This document shows positions 43,744 to 52,703 of a stretch of DNA of 64,000 bases, one piece after another (the stretch's first letter is position 1; each line of letters begins with the position of its first letter). The translations under genes and the position numbers were made by a program. Source of the stretch: Thermoflexus sp. (GTDB lineage: Bacteria; Chloroflexota; Anaerolineae; Aggregatilineales; Aggregatilineaceae); NCBI GenBank assembly GCA_020724465.1, contig DYGX01000010.1, positions 116,291 to 180,290 on the forward strand, written 5' to 3'. The notes beneath the pieces are model-generated. The model did not search any database. It was not told the DNA's origin and saw only the letters and a list, made by a program, of their open reading frames with translations.

Positions 43744-44357
43744 TGGGGCGTTGGAGCGCGGCGCTGGCGCTGGGGGTATGGATCGCGCTCGCGGCACTGC
43801 TCGCGGGAGCGCGCTGGCTCGGCCAGCAGGCTGCCGCGCCGGGGTTCCCTCTGCCGCAGGCCGACGGCTGCTGGCAGGGCGTGTGTTTCCTCGATCTGGC
43901 GCCGGACTTGATCCCCGCGACGCTTAACGCGCATCCCGGTGTGGTGCCCGGCAGCGCGCGGCGCGTCGTCAACCCGGCTGCGCCCGGCGAGCAGCGGGTG
44001 CGATTCCTGGTCCGGCAGGGCGGGCGCGTCTACGCCGTCGAGCTGGTTCACGACGCGGCGAGCTATTATCTGGCGCCAGAAGCGCCGTGGCTGCGCCTGG
44101 GCGATGTGGTCACCGCGTGGGGCGCGCCGGAGCGGATCACGCTGCTGGCGGACCAGATCGGGCTGCATTATCCCGCGCAGAGCCTGGTCGTGTTTGTGCT
44201 GCACCGGGGAGCCGGGACGGCGACCCGCCTGGCGCCTTCCGATGCAGTGGTCGGGCTGGCGGTGCTGCGCCGCGAGCCGGCCGGGGCCGAGGGCCGCGTG
44301 TACTATCCCCCGTCGTCGGGGTGGCGGGGGTTTGGCGTGTATCACTTTGAGGACTGA
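43743..44357 (+). CDS. Membrane-anchored protein, function unknown
   Basis: The 204-residue protein has an N-terminal hydrophobic helix (about 5-22) and an extracytoplasmic region with two close Cys residues (ADGCWQGVCFLDL) that could form a disulphide. ATG 43743 overlaps the previous stop, and GTG 43740 one codon earlier is an alternative. I recognise no domain. Confidence 0.6.
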   Translation: MGRWSAALALGVWIALAALLAGARWLGQQAAAPGFPLPQADGCWQGVCFLDLAPDLIPATLNAHPGVVPGSARRVVNPAAPGEQRVRFLVRQGGRVYAVELVHDAASYYLAPEAPWLRLGDVVTAWGAPERITLLADQIGLHYPAQSLVVFVLHRGAGTATRLAPSDAVVGLAVLRREPAGAEGRVYYPPSSGWRGFGVYHFED

Positions 44358-44363
44358 GCGCGA

Positions 44364-44573
44364 ATGACCCGGCTTCAACAGTGGGAAAAATGGCTCTACC
44401 GGCTGACGTTCGCCGCGCTGATCGCCTTTCTGGCGAGCGGCGCGTGGGTTGTGACCGAGCCGACCGACGCGCGAACAGACGCGTTTGGCGTCGTGCTGTA
44501 TGTGACGCTCATTCTGGCGGTTGCGTCCGGGCTGGCGACGATCTACGCCTCAAGCCAGCGCGGCAGAGGTTGA
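44364..44573 (+). CDS. Small membrane protein
   Basis: The 69-residue protein has two hydrophobic segments (about 13-30 and 43-61). The start is six bases after the previous stop, so it is part of the same operon. Nothing further can be said on function. Confidence 0.58.
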   Translation: MTRLQQWEKWLYRLTFAALIAFLASGAWVVTEPTDARTDAFGVVLYVTLILAVASGLATIYASSQRGRG

Positions 44574-44596
44574 GCCGCGTCTGGATGTGAGAGGGA

Positions 44597-45781
44597 TCAC
44601 CAGCCCTCGGCGGTTTCCGCGATCAGGTGATCGACCACGGCGAAGAGCGCTTCCTGGCGGCTCTTGCCCTCGTCCAGCGCCCGGTAGAACACGGCAAGCT
44701 GGCGTTCGGCGCTGGTGCCGCCCGCGCAAATATCGCGAATGCGGCTGACTTCCTGGCGCGAGCCGAGATCGTCCACCACATCATCGACCAGCTCCAGCAG
44801 CTCTTCGACCAGCTCGCTCATCGGCACCTCGCTCTCGATCCCGAAGTCGATGAGCTTGCCGCTGATGCCGTAGCGCACCGCGCGCCACTTGTTTTCGCTG
44901 ATGTATACGCCGCGATAAATGCGCCACGACTGGTTCTGATTGCGCAGCTTGATCAGCTTGGCGGTGATCGCCTGGATCAGCGCGGCGACAGCGATCGCGT
45001 CGTCGAGGCGCGTGCACATGTCCGGGATACGCACTTCCAGCGTGCCCAGGTGCGGGTGCGGGCGCGCGTCCCACCAGATCTTGGTTGGATCCCCGATCCC
45101 GGATTGGCCGCTGATTTTGGCCGTATCCGGATTGCGGCCCAGCGACCCGACACGCCCCATCAGCGTCACGTAGCGGTCGTATTCCCCGTAGCCGTAGAAG
45201 TGCGGCGGGATGCCCGAACGCGGCATGTTCTCGAACACCAGGCTCCGGTAGCTCTTCAGGCCGGTGTCGCGCCCGTGCCAGAAGGGAGACGACGTCGTCA
45301 GGGCGAGGATGTGCGGCAGGAAATAGCGGAGCTGGTTGAGCACGTCGATCATCAGCTCGAAGGCGGCGTCCGTCCGCCCGAAGCCAAGATGCACGTGCAT
45401 CCCGAAGATCAGCAGACGACGCGCAGCGTCCTTCATCTCCGAGGCCAGGTCGTCGTAGCGCGCACCTTCGCTGATGGCCTGGTCCATCCAGCGCGAAAAC
45501 GGGTGAGTGGACGCCGCCACGATGGTACAGCCGGTCTCCTGCGCGACGCTCGACACGGTCCGGCGCAGGCGGACCAGCTCGGCGCGCGCCTCGTGGATGT
45601 TCTGGCAGATCCGGCTGCCGACCTCGATTTGCGACTGCATAAACTCCGGCTTGAGCTGGTCCCCCAGCACCACCCGGCCCTGATTGAGCATCTGCTGGAC
45701 ATAGGAAGTCAGCTCGCGCGTTTGCGGGTCGATGATCTGGTACTCTTCCTCGATCCCCAGAGTGAGCGGGGCGGTGGGCAT
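44597..45781 (-). CDS. YbdK-type carboxylate-amine ligase (GCS2 family)
   Basis: The 394-residue protein belongs to the glutamate-cysteine-ligase-like GCS2 family. It starts LTLGIEEEYQIIDPQT, and has GMHVHLGF and LEVRIPDMC as active-site segments. E. coli YbdK shows only weak gamma-glutamyl-cysteine ligase activity, so the real substrate is not assigned. The gene stands alone, convergent with the small membrane-protein operon and divergent from the response regulator. Confidence 0.88.
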   Translation of the reverse strand: MPTAPLTLGIEEEYQIIDPQTRELTSYVQQMLNQGRVVLGDQLKPEFMQSQIEVGSRICQNIHEARAELVRLRRTVSSVAQETGCTIVAASTHPFSRWMDQAISEGARYDDLASEMKDAARRLLIFGMHVHLGFGRTDAAFELMIDVLNQLRYFLPHILALTTSSPFWHGRDTGLKSYRSLVFENMPRSGIPPHFYGYGEYDRYVTLMGRVGSLGRNPDTAKISGQSGIGDPTKIWWDARPHPHLGTLEVRIPDMCTRLDDAIAVAALIQAITAKLIKLRNQNQSWRIYRGVYISENKWRAVRYGISGKLIDFGIESEVPMSELVEELLELVDDVVDDLGSRQEVSRIRDICAGGTSAERQLAVFYRALDEGKSRQEALFAVVDHLIAETAEGW

Positions 45782-45909
45782 GGTGTCTTCTCCGCGTGCT
45801 AGGGCTGCGTGCCAGTGTACGCCGAAACTATAGCGGAGACCGGCCGGCGCGCAATCGTCGATTTTGGACGATTCACACGAGAGGCGATGCGTGTGAAAGA
45901 TTCCACAAA

Positions 45910-45939
45910 TTGCCCGAACGCGGGTGCGTCTGGTACAAT
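45910..45939 (+). promoter_or_regulatory. Promoter of the response regulator gene
   Basis: TTGCCC (45910-45915) and TACAAT (45934-45939) are 18 bases apart, about 28 bases before the ATG. Confidence 0.5.
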
Positions 45940-45967
45940 GCTCCTAGGCGCGTATCGAGGATATCCC

Positions 45968-46468
45968 ATGCCCTTTCGCCTGGTGGCAGTGGAAGATGAG
46001 CCGGAGATCGCCGAACTGCTGAGGGTCGTGCTGACCTGCCCGCAGATCGTGCTGTACGGCGCGGTGACCGGCCGTGAAGGGCTGGAGCTGATCCACGAGA
46101 TCCGGCCCCATCTGGTTGTTCTGGATGTCATGCTGCCGGGCGAAATGGATGGGTGGCAGGTCTTCGACACCCTGCGCGCCAACCCGGATTTTCACGCGCT
46201 GCCGATCATCATCCTCACCGTGCTGCGCGAGCGCGTCGAGCGGCGCGCCGCGTTCCGCGATAATATGCTCAACCAGTATGTCTCCAAGCCGTTCGATACG
46301 CCGGTGCTGCGCGCGCATGTCGAGCGGATGCTGGGGCAGGCCGATCTGTGGCAGGCGCCGAGTCGCTCGGTCCGCGATGTCATCGGGCTGCTCCACGACG
46401 CGAACGAGGCGCTCGACCTGGAGCGCCGGCGCAGACGCCGGAAAGGTCCGGATCAGCCGCCGTCCTGA
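45968..46468 (+). CDS. Response regulator, receiver domain only
   Basis: The 166-residue protein has an intact receiver domain: acidic Asp10/Glu11, phospho-acceptor Asp53 in VVLDVMLPGEM, Thr84 and Lys107 in VSKPFD. After about residue 120 there is only a short basic tail (LERRRRRRKG) with no recognised output domain. The start at 45968 has GAGG about eight bases upstream. No histidine kinase is adjacent. A second stand-alone receiver lies at 57602-58003. Confidence 0.88.
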   Translation: MPFRLVAVEDEPEIAELLRVVLTCPQIVLYGAVTGREGLELIHEIRPHLVVLDVMLPGEMDGWQVFDTLRANPDFHALPIIILTVLRERVERRAAFRDNMLNQYVSKPFDTPVLRAHVERMLGQADLWQAPSRSVRDVIGLLHDANEALDLERRRRRRKGPDQPPS

Positions 46469-46597
46469 GCGTAGCGTGAACCGTTTGTCCCCCTTACGGA
46501 TAGATCAAACGACAGACCCGATGAACAGCGCGACAGTGGGCCTGGATCCAGCCCGGCGCGTCAAGCCGCGCCCGGCCCAGGCGGTGAGTAAAGTCCC

Positions 46598-47296
46598 ATG
46601 ACGATCCGAACCCTGCGAGACAGCCTGGCTGAGACCGGCGAGCGCCTGATCCCGGTTGATACCGACCATTTCGCCATCCGGTTTCTCGTCCCCATTTTGA
46701 CCATCGCCACGACCGTGCTGGTGCACATTGTGGGCGTGGTGCTGCTCGGCCAGGTGATGGGCGACGACACCAGCCCGCTGTGCATCATGCTGCCCATCGA
46801 CGTGCTGGTGCTGATCGGGGCGGGGACGGGCATCGAGCGCGTGCTCAAGCGGCTGCTGCCCTCGAAGCGATCGGCCCGCCTGAGTGAGGATGCGCTGGTG
46901 CTCACCGACGCGCGGCGCAAACCGGCGGACGTGCGCCGCGTGATGCTGGATCGGGCGATCAACGTCAACACCTGGCATTTTGTCATCCGGCGGCGTTCGC
47001 GGGTGCCCAAGGGGTGGTATTGCATGGCGATGCACCTGCTGCAAGACGAAACCGAGATGATCTTCTACACGTTTATGTCGCCCAAAGACGCGGAGGCGCT
47101 CGCCAGCTACGACCGGTTTGTGCGTCTGCGCCCCCGCAGGGAAACCGAATCCAACACCGATCTGCGCCAGGTCGCCACCCAGCGGCGGCTGCTGCGCCTG
47201 GAAGATCAGCGCTGGCTCAACGGCGCCGAGATCGCGCCCGACGATTTCCGCGCGGTCCTGGCCCGCGTCGAGATGCTGCGCATCGACATCCCCTGA
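46598..47296 (+). CDS. Two-helix membrane protein, function unknown
   Basis: The 232-residue protein has two membrane helices near the N-terminus (about 29-53 and 60-77) and a soluble C-terminal region of about 150 residues rich in charged residues. There is a possible ribosome site GAGTAAAG. No family is recognised. The 129 bases before it show nothing clear. Confidence 0.62.
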   Translation: MTIRTLRDSLAETGERLIPVDTDHFAIRFLVPILTIATTVLVHIVGVVLLGQVMGDDTSPLCIMLPIDVLVLIGAGTGIERVLKRLLPSKRSARLSEDALVLTDARRKPADVRRVMLDRAINVNTWHFVIRRRSRVPKGWYCMAMHLLQDETEMIFYTFMSPKDAEALASYDRFVRLRPRRETESNTDLRQVATQRRLLRLEDQRWLNGAEIAPDDFRAVLARVEMLRIDIP

Positions 47297-47329
47297 GTTT
47301 TCCCCTCAACTGGCCCCGTGCATGACTAT

Positions 47330-47347
47330 CGTACCATCGCTGGTACG
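47330..47347. repeat. Inverted repeat upstream of secreted protein gene
   Basis: CGTACCA, four bases, TGGTACG forms a perfect seven-base inverted repeat 66 bases before the next start codon. Its position and symmetry suit an operator, but no bound protein is known. Confidence 0.35.
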
Positions 47348-47412
47348 GGCGTGCGTTGATATAGTTAAGATGGAACAACGAAATCACAACGCAGGCTTAA
47401 TGGAGTTTCTCC

Positions 47413-48477
47413 ATGCCGGGTCAACGCCGCCTCACCATGATCGCGCTCAGCTTGGCGCTGCTGCTGTCGATGCAGGCAGTGCCGGGCGCGGCGTTGGCCG
47501 GGCCGGACACTCAGGGCGTACAGGGGCAGTTGGCGTTGTTTGGGCCGCCGGTCCAGGGCCTGCTGGACGCCAACACGCCCCAGGCGTCCTATCTCTTCCA
47601 CGCGCGCGCGGGGCAGCCGATCTCGCTGCGCGCGGTGGCTCTTTCCGGCGATCTCTCGCTGGACCTCGTGCTTTTCGGCCCGGATGGCGACGGGCTGGCG
47701 CGTGGGGTTCCAGCCCTCAGCGCCCCGCGTACGCTGATCATTGACGCGTTCATTCCCCCCGCCGATGGGACCTACTCGGTCACTGCCAGCGCCTTGAGCG
47801 GCTCGTCCGGCCAATATGAGGTGCGCCTGCTGGGCGGGTACGCCGAGCTGGCGGTGCTGGACGACTTTTCCAACGGGTTCGATCCGCTACGCCTGGAATG
47901 GAGTCCGTTTGTGACGGTGGACGTCGCCGCGGACATGGTTGACGGCGCGCTTGGCATTCAGGTGCTGAACAAGGGCCGGCTAGGGTGTGTGGAGCCGGAT
48001 CAGTGGAGCGCCTACAGCGACCTGTACATCCAGGCCGATTTCACGATTGAAGACACGCCGGGCTATCACGAGTATGGCTTCGCGCTGCGGCTGGCCCGGG
48101 GCACCAGCGCGTTCTATGCGCTTATCTTCAGCAGCGAGGGCGACTGGGCGCTGTTCTACTATGACGGCGCGTGGCATACCGTGCAGGACTGGACCGTCTC
48201 GCCTGCTATCGACGCGTCCGACCGGACACCGCGCATCGGGGTGTTCGTGCAGGACAGCACGTTCCGCGTCTATTTCAACGACCGGGAAGTCGGCGCCATC
48301 ACCGACGACCGGCCCTTCGCGCTCGAAGGCGGCATCGGCCTGGTGGCCGGGACCTCGCCCGACGAGCAGGGTATTCTGGTGGCTTACGTTGATAATCTCG
48401 CTGTGACCACGCCGGCGGCGCCCTATGGCGCGATGGCGCGCGTGGGCACGGCAGAGGTTAATCCTTCTGCGCCGTAA
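47413..48477 (+). CDS. Secreted protein, PPC-like plus LamG-like domain
   Basis: The 354-residue protein has a signal peptide (cleavage near AALA-GPD, about residue 29). Residues 40-135 resemble a pre-peptidase C-terminal (PPC) beta-domain (LFHARAGQPISLRAVAL ... GTYSVTASAL). Residues 145-335 resemble a LamG/concanavalin-like fold (YGFALRLARG ... IGVFVQDSTFRVYFNDREVG). No anchor or sorting signal is seen. It is a paralogue of the next gene. GGAG upstream supports the start. Likely binds glycans or cell-surface material. Confidence 0.72.
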   Translation: MPGQRRLTMIALSLALLLSMQAVPGAALAGPDTQGVQGQLALFGPPVQGLLDANTPQASYLFHARAGQPISLRAVALSGDLSLDLVLFGPDGDGLARGVPALSAPRTLIIDAFIPPADGTYSVTASALSGSSGQYEVRLLGGYAELAVLDDFSNGFDPLRLEWSPFVTVDVAADMVDGALGIQVLNKGRLGCVEPDQWSAYSDLYIQADFTIEDTPGYHEYGFALRLARGTSAFYALIFSSEGDWALFYYDGAWHTVQDWTVSPAIDASDRTPRIGVFVQDSTFRVYFNDREVGAITDDRPFALEGGIGLVAGTSPDEQGILVAYVDNLAVTTPAAPYGAMARVGTAEVNPSAP

Positions 48478-48550
48478 TCCAGCACAGCGCCCGCACAGCG
48501 CCCTGGGTGTCTGCGCGGGACTGGGCCGCAGGCGGCGCATCCCCTCCCGC

Positions 48551-48592
48551 AATCCCTTCCCCTGATTCCGTGCGGCTTTTGGGGAAGGGATT
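48551..48592 (+). terminator. Hairpin after the secreted protein gene
   Basis: A perfect 12-base-pair stem (AATCCCTTCCCC with its complement, loop of 18) lies 74 bases after the stop. It has only a weak T tail and runs into the -35 region of the next promoter, so its role is uncertain. Confidence 0.4.
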
Positions 48593-48595
48593 TCC

Positions 48596-48623
48596 TTGTG
48601 GTACAGTTGAAGTGTCGTACAAT
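48596..48623 (+). promoter_or_regulatory. Promoter of the second secreted protein gene
   Basis: TTGTGG (48596-48601) and TACAAT (48618-48623) are 16 bases apart, directly after the hairpin. Confidence 0.45.
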
Positions 48624-48661
48624 CTGCGGTCTGCCATTCCATGCTTGGGCGCAGGCTTGTG

Positions 48662-50239
48662 ATGAAATCTACTTGTGCACAAACAGCGACGCTGGCGCGC
48701 CTGGTTGCGCTGGTCCTGGTGTGTGGTTTGCTGCCGGCTGGCGCGGTGCGCGCGCAGGGCGGCCTGGCCGCCGGGGCGCTGACCTTCTTCGAGCCGGTGC
48801 GCGGGACGCTGAGCGCCGCGAACCCCTCCGACGACTGGGTGCTGGATGGATCTGCGGGGCAGCCGGTCGCACTGCTGGCTACCGGCGATGGTGACCTCGA
48901 TCCGGTGCTGGAGGTGATCGGGCCGGACGGGGCGCTGCTGGCCGAAAACGACGATATGGACTCGCTGGTGCGCGACGCGGGGCTTGAGGCACTCGTCCTG
49001 CCGTCGGATGGCGCGTATACGGTGCGCGTGCGGCGCTACGAAGGCGCAGGCGGCGCGACGGCGGGCGCGTATGAGTTGATTGCTCTGCCGGGCTTCGGAG
49101 AGATCGTCCGGCGCGACACGTTTTCGGAGAACGAGACGACCTGGATCGCGGTGGGCGATGGCTCGGTTGCGCCCGCGCAGGGATATCTCCGCCTGCGCGC
49201 GCCGGGCGGCGGCGGCCGGGTCCTCGCGGTTCCGACGGACACGCCCCCGCTGAAGGACTTCTACTTCCAGGCCGACACGCGCCTGTTCGGCACGCCGAGC
49301 TATGCCGAGCTTGGGCTGATGGTGCGCATGCCCGTGCAGCCGGGTGCGGTCCACCAGGGCTATACGTTCAAGGTCAACACGGCGGGACAGTGGTCGGTGG
49401 TTGTGGCGGATGCCTCCGGCGAGTTTGTGCTCCAGAGCTGGCGGGCGGCTCCGTCGCTTGAGGCGCAACGCTGGACGCTGGGCGTGCTGGTGCAGGATAC
49501 GACGCTGTCCTTCTACGGAAACGGTGCCTTGCTGGGCACGGTGACCGACGGCCGTCTGGTGGATGCAGGCACGGTCGGGCTGATGGTCGCGACGGACCCC
49601 GGCCAGGACGACCAGGCGACCGTGCTGTTTGATAACGTGGTCATCACGCGGCGGCTGGGGACGACCTATCGCGGCCTGCCGCTGACACTGACCGAGTGGG
49701 CGAATCCGGACTTCCGCCGGGTGGTGGCAGAATTGGCCGCATCGGGCCATGTCGAGCCGGCGCCGGCTCATGCCCTTTACCTCAACAGCCGCGCGCTGGA
49801 CGCCATGGACCGGCTCTCGCGCTTCGAGCTCATCGGCTCGGAGCGGGCGCTGTACGGTGATTTCATGCTCGGCGCCGCGGTGTTGATCTCAACCGAGGGC
49901 GAAAGCGCAGGCTGCGGGCTGCTGTTCCGCTACCAAGACGAGCGCAACCTGGACATGGCGTATATCGACAGCGGCGGCGGCTTTGGGATCGTCCAGGCAC
50001 AGGACGCCGCGCTGACAACCAACGTCTACGACCGGATCCGTCTCAACGAGGCCGGGCCGGATCGGTTGCTGGTTATCGCGCAGGGTGAGCGGGTGACTCT
50101 GTACGTGAACGGCGCGCTGGTGGCGCGGGAAACGCTGGCGCCCAGCGTGGGGCGTGCTGGTCTGGCCCTGCTCAACTACGACGACGCGGTGACGCATTGC
50201 CTGGTCGGGGATATCTGGGTCTGGCTGCTGGCCGGCTGA
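48662..50239 (+). CDS. Secreted protein, PPC-like plus two LamG-like domains
   Basis: The 525-residue protein has a signal peptide (likely cleavage after AVRAQG), a PPC-like domain (about 40-140) and two LamG-like regions. The first of these (about 150-330) matches the LamG-like region of the preceding protein, including TLGVLVQDTTLSFYGNG. The second (about 340-525) is more diverged (DRLLVIAQGERVTLYVNGAL). ATG 48662 was chosen; ATG 48641 seven codons upstream is possible and neither has a strong ribosome site. Probably binds surface or extracellular glycans. Confidence 0.72.
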   Translation: MKSTCAQTATLARLVALVLVCGLLPAGAVRAQGGLAAGALTFFEPVRGTLSAANPSDDWVLDGSAGQPVALLATGDGDLDPVLEVIGPDGALLAENDDMDSLVRDAGLEALVLPSDGAYTVRVRRYEGAGGATAGAYELIALPGFGEIVRRDTFSENETTWIAVGDGSVAPAQGYLRLRAPGGGGRVLAVPTDTPPLKDFYFQADTRLFGTPSYAELGLMVRMPVQPGAVHQGYTFKVNTAGQWSVVVADASGEFVLQSWRAAPSLEAQRWTLGVLVQDTTLSFYGNGALLGTVTDGRLVDAGTVGLMVATDPGQDDQATVLFDNVVITRRLGTTYRGLPLTLTEWANPDFRRVVAELAASGHVEPAPAHALYLNSRALDAMDRLSRFELIGSERALYGDFMLGAAVLISTEGESAGCGLLFRYQDERNLDMAYIDSGGGFGIVQAQDAALTTNVYDRIRLNEAGPDRLLVIAQGERVTLYVNGALVARETLAPSVGRAGLALLNYDDAVTHCLVGDIWVWLLAG

Positions 50240-50268
50240 GCACCGGCGATCGCCTGGAGCGCGCACCC

Positions 50269-50580
50269 ATGGACGAACTGCACCCGCTCAGCGGGTTCGT
50301 GTGGAAGCGAGGCGCCCGGCTTGGGCTGCTCTGGGCCGCGCTGTTTTTCGCGATGACGGGCGTGGTGTACGCGCTGCTGAGCGCGTTGGGGTGGGATATC
50401 GTGGCGCGGGCGGCATGCGCGGCGCTGGCGGGGCCGCTGCTCTCCACGGCGCTGATCGCGGCGTGGTGGATCGTGCGGCGTCCGGTCTTCGTCGCGCCGG
50501 GGCGCGCTGCCAGCGCGGATCGGGAGCCGGGAGAGGGGGATCGTGAGCCGGACAGACGCGACGACGCTCCAGCACTATAA
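50269..50580 (+). CDS. Small two-helix membrane protein
   Basis: The 103-residue protein has two hydrophobic helices (about 20-38 and 44-68) and a charged C-terminal tail. GGAG lies six bases upstream of the ATG. It overlaps the next gene by 38 bases, so both are likely in one operon. No family is recognised. Confidence 0.58.
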   Translation: MDELHPLSGFVWKRGARLGLLWAALFFAMTGVVYALLSALGWDIVARAACAALAGPLLSTALIAAWWIVRRPVFVAPGRAASADREPGEGDREPDRRDDAPAL

Positions 50581-51448
50581 AACGCTGGAAGTCCGCTTTG
50601 ACCGCGCCGCGCAGATGTACGACGCGATGTTTGGCCCGGCGGACGCCAACGGGCACGGAAACCCGCTGCTGGACTGGCTGCGCGCCGAGCATGTGCGCCT
50701 GCTGCGCGAGCTGTTGCCGGCCAGGGCCGCGGTGCTCGATATTGGCTGCGGCACCGGCGAAGAGGCGCTCGCGTTGGTGCGCGAGGGGTACAGCGTGCTG
50801 GGAATCGACGTCAGCCCGATGATGATCCGCCAGGCGCAGACCAAAGCCGCCGTGTTCGGCGTGCGGCGCGGCTTCACCTGCCGGGTGCTGCCGGCGGGCC
50901 AGCTTGGGCGGCTGGACGAGCGCGGCCCGTTTCAGGGCGCCTACGCCAGCCTGGGCACGCTCAACACCGAGCCTGATTTGCCGGGGTTCGCGCGCGGTCT
51001 GCACGCACTGCTGGAGCGCGGCGCGCCGTTTGTGGCCACCATCATGAGCCGCCGCTGCCTGTTCGAGATGGTGTGGAACCTGCGCCGCCTTAAGCCGACT
51101 GCCACGCTGAAGCGGTCCGGCGTGTGGGCGGAGAGCCGCGCCGGGGCCAGCGCGGTGACGGCGCCGGTTCGTTTCTATTCACCGCGGGCGTTCGCCGCGC
51201 CGTTTCGCCCGTATTTCGCCGTGGAGTCGGTGCGCGCCTTCCCACTGTGGCTGCCGCCGGTGCATCTCCACGAAGTGTACCGGGACGCACCCGATGGCTT
51301 CGCGCGTGCCAAACGCTGGGACGCGCGGATGAGCACCTGGCCGGTGTTTCGCGCGCTGGGCGATCACTTTCTGATGGTGTTGCGCCACACCGCCGATCCA
51401 CAGCCCGACCTGAACCAGGCCGATCAAGACGAGCTGGACAACCCATGA
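50543..51448 (+). CDS. Class I SAM-dependent methyltransferase
   Basis: The 301-residue protein has a clear SAM-binding motif AVLDIGCGTGEEALAL followed by GIDVSPMMIRQA. The rest of the domain is of the general UbiE/COQ5-like layout. The start is GTG at 50543 with GGGGA upstream. The substrate is unknown. It overlaps the next methyltransferase-like gene in ATGA. Confidence 0.85.
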   Translation: MSRTDATTLQHYKTLEVRFDRAAQMYDAMFGPADANGHGNPLLDWLRAEHVRLLRELLPARAAVLDIGCGTGEEALALVREGYSVLGIDVSPMMIRQAQTKAAVFGVRRGFTCRVLPAGQLGRLDERGPFQGAYASLGTLNTEPDLPGFARGLHALLERGAPFVATIMSRRCLFEMVWNLRRLKPTATLKRSGVWAESRAGASAVTAPVRFYSPRAFAAPFRPYFAVESVRAFPLWLPPVHLHEVYRDAPDGFARAKRWDARMSTWPVFRALGDHFLMVLRHTADPQPDLNQADQDELDNP

Positions 51449-52353
51449 CATCCGATTCTTCTCGCGACACATCCGACTCCCTCAATCGTCCGTTTAAGGG
51501 GCGGGGGCGGCAATATCTGCCGCTGCTCGTCTGCCCCATCGACCGTACGCCGCTGGCTCCCGCTGAGGGAGGTGCGGTGTGCACCGCCGATCCGCCGCAT
51601 CACTACCCGATGGAGGACGGCATTTTGCGCCTGGTGACCGATGCGCAGCGCGCCGCGTTCGACGCGGCCTCGCGGGAGCACGAAGCGCGGGCCGCCGCGC
51701 AGGGTTGGGAGTCACCCGACGAGGAGGCGTTCAAGCGCCTGCCGCAAACCGGCCTGGGCGGCTATCCGGAAGACTATTGGCCGCAGTATGCGGCCAGCAC
51801 GGCGTTGCTGTGGCGCTATCTGGAAGCGATCCGGGTGCGGGCGGGCGCGCTGCCCATCGGCCCGATGGGAGACGCGGCAGTGCTTGGCGCGGGGATGGGC
51901 TGGCTGGCGTACGCCCTCGACGTGGCGGGCTACACGACGCTGGCGATCGACGCGGACATCGGGCGCCGCTACGGGCTGGGCGTGTTCCCCATCGCCCGCT
52001 TCATGCGCGTCCAGGCGGACCCGGTGCGTCCGCCTCTGGCGCCGGGAGTGCTCGATCTGGTCCTGTTCCAGGAAGGGCTGGCGCGCACGCGGAGCGAGGA
52101 CGACGAAGCGGCGGCGCTGGCGCGCGCGATCGAGGCGCTGCGGCCGGGCGGTTGGCTGGCAGTGATGGACGCTTTCCCGGAGTCGCTTGAGGTTGTCGAG
52201 GCGTTGCGCGCGCGCTTGCAGGCCGCCGGGTTGCGCCTGATGGATCATCCCAAGCGGTTGCAGTGGCGCGACCGGCTGGCCGAACAGCTTGACCGGATGC
52301 TCAGCCGGAACGGCACGATTCCGTTGGTCACCGTTGCCCAGAAGCCGGAATAG
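51445..52353 (+). CDS. Methyltransferase-like protein with Trm112-like N-terminus
   Basis: The 302-residue protein starts with a Trm112-like segment (LVCPIDRTPL, then VCTADPPHHYPMEDGILRLV), in which the usual CPxC is CPID, so metal binding may be lost. A Rossmann domain follows with AVLGAGMGWLAYAL, a diverged SAM motif. ATG overlaps the upstream stop (ATGA), indicating coupled translation. It could be a partner or regulator of the upstream methyltransferase, or an enzyme in its own right. Confidence 0.68.
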   Translation: MTSDSSRDTSDSLNRPFKGRGRQYLPLLVCPIDRTPLAPAEGGAVCTADPPHHYPMEDGILRLVTDAQRAAFDAASREHEARAAAQGWESPDEEAFKRLPQTGLGGYPEDYWPQYAASTALLWRYLEAIRVRAGALPIGPMGDAAVLGAGMGWLAYALDVAGYTTLAIDADIGRRYGLGVFPIARFMRVQADPVRPPLAPGVLDLVLFQEGLARTRSEDDEAAALARAIEALRPGGWLAVMDAFPESLEVVEALRARLQAAGLRLMDHPKRLQWRDRLAEQLDRMLSRNGTIPLVTVAQKPE

Positions 52354-52703
52354 TTCGCCCGGCGATCAGCCCCCAGACCCCAGACGGTGAGCATCTCGCT
52401 GCGCTCTGCGGCCCGGCTTCGAGCGCGATCAGCACCGCACTGCGCCGCGCGTCGATCCGGCCGGGCGTCGGGCGCGTGTAGCGGCCCACGGCCGGCACCG
52501 ATCCGTTGTCTGCCGCAGGCCCGATGCTCTGCGACCATTAACATCCTGCCGCGCGTATAACAATACCGGTGTGGCGCAATAGCCCCCTGCGCTGTTTGAC
52601 AAAACCGGGCGAGTTGATCACACTTCTTGCCCGCGCTGCGACGCGCCAACCCTCACCGGCCCGAGTCTGTGACGCTGTGGCTGAATGCCAGGAGATGACA
52701 GCC
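52354..52703 (+). other. Intergenic region before the GNAT array
   Basis: These 350 bases precede the acetyltransferase array. They hold a TTGACA (52596-52601) with a poor -10 (CACACT, 17 bases on) and a TATAAC at 52556. No strong terminator and no coding frame with a ribosome site are seen. Any promoter for the array must be in this region or upstream. Confidence 0.4.
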
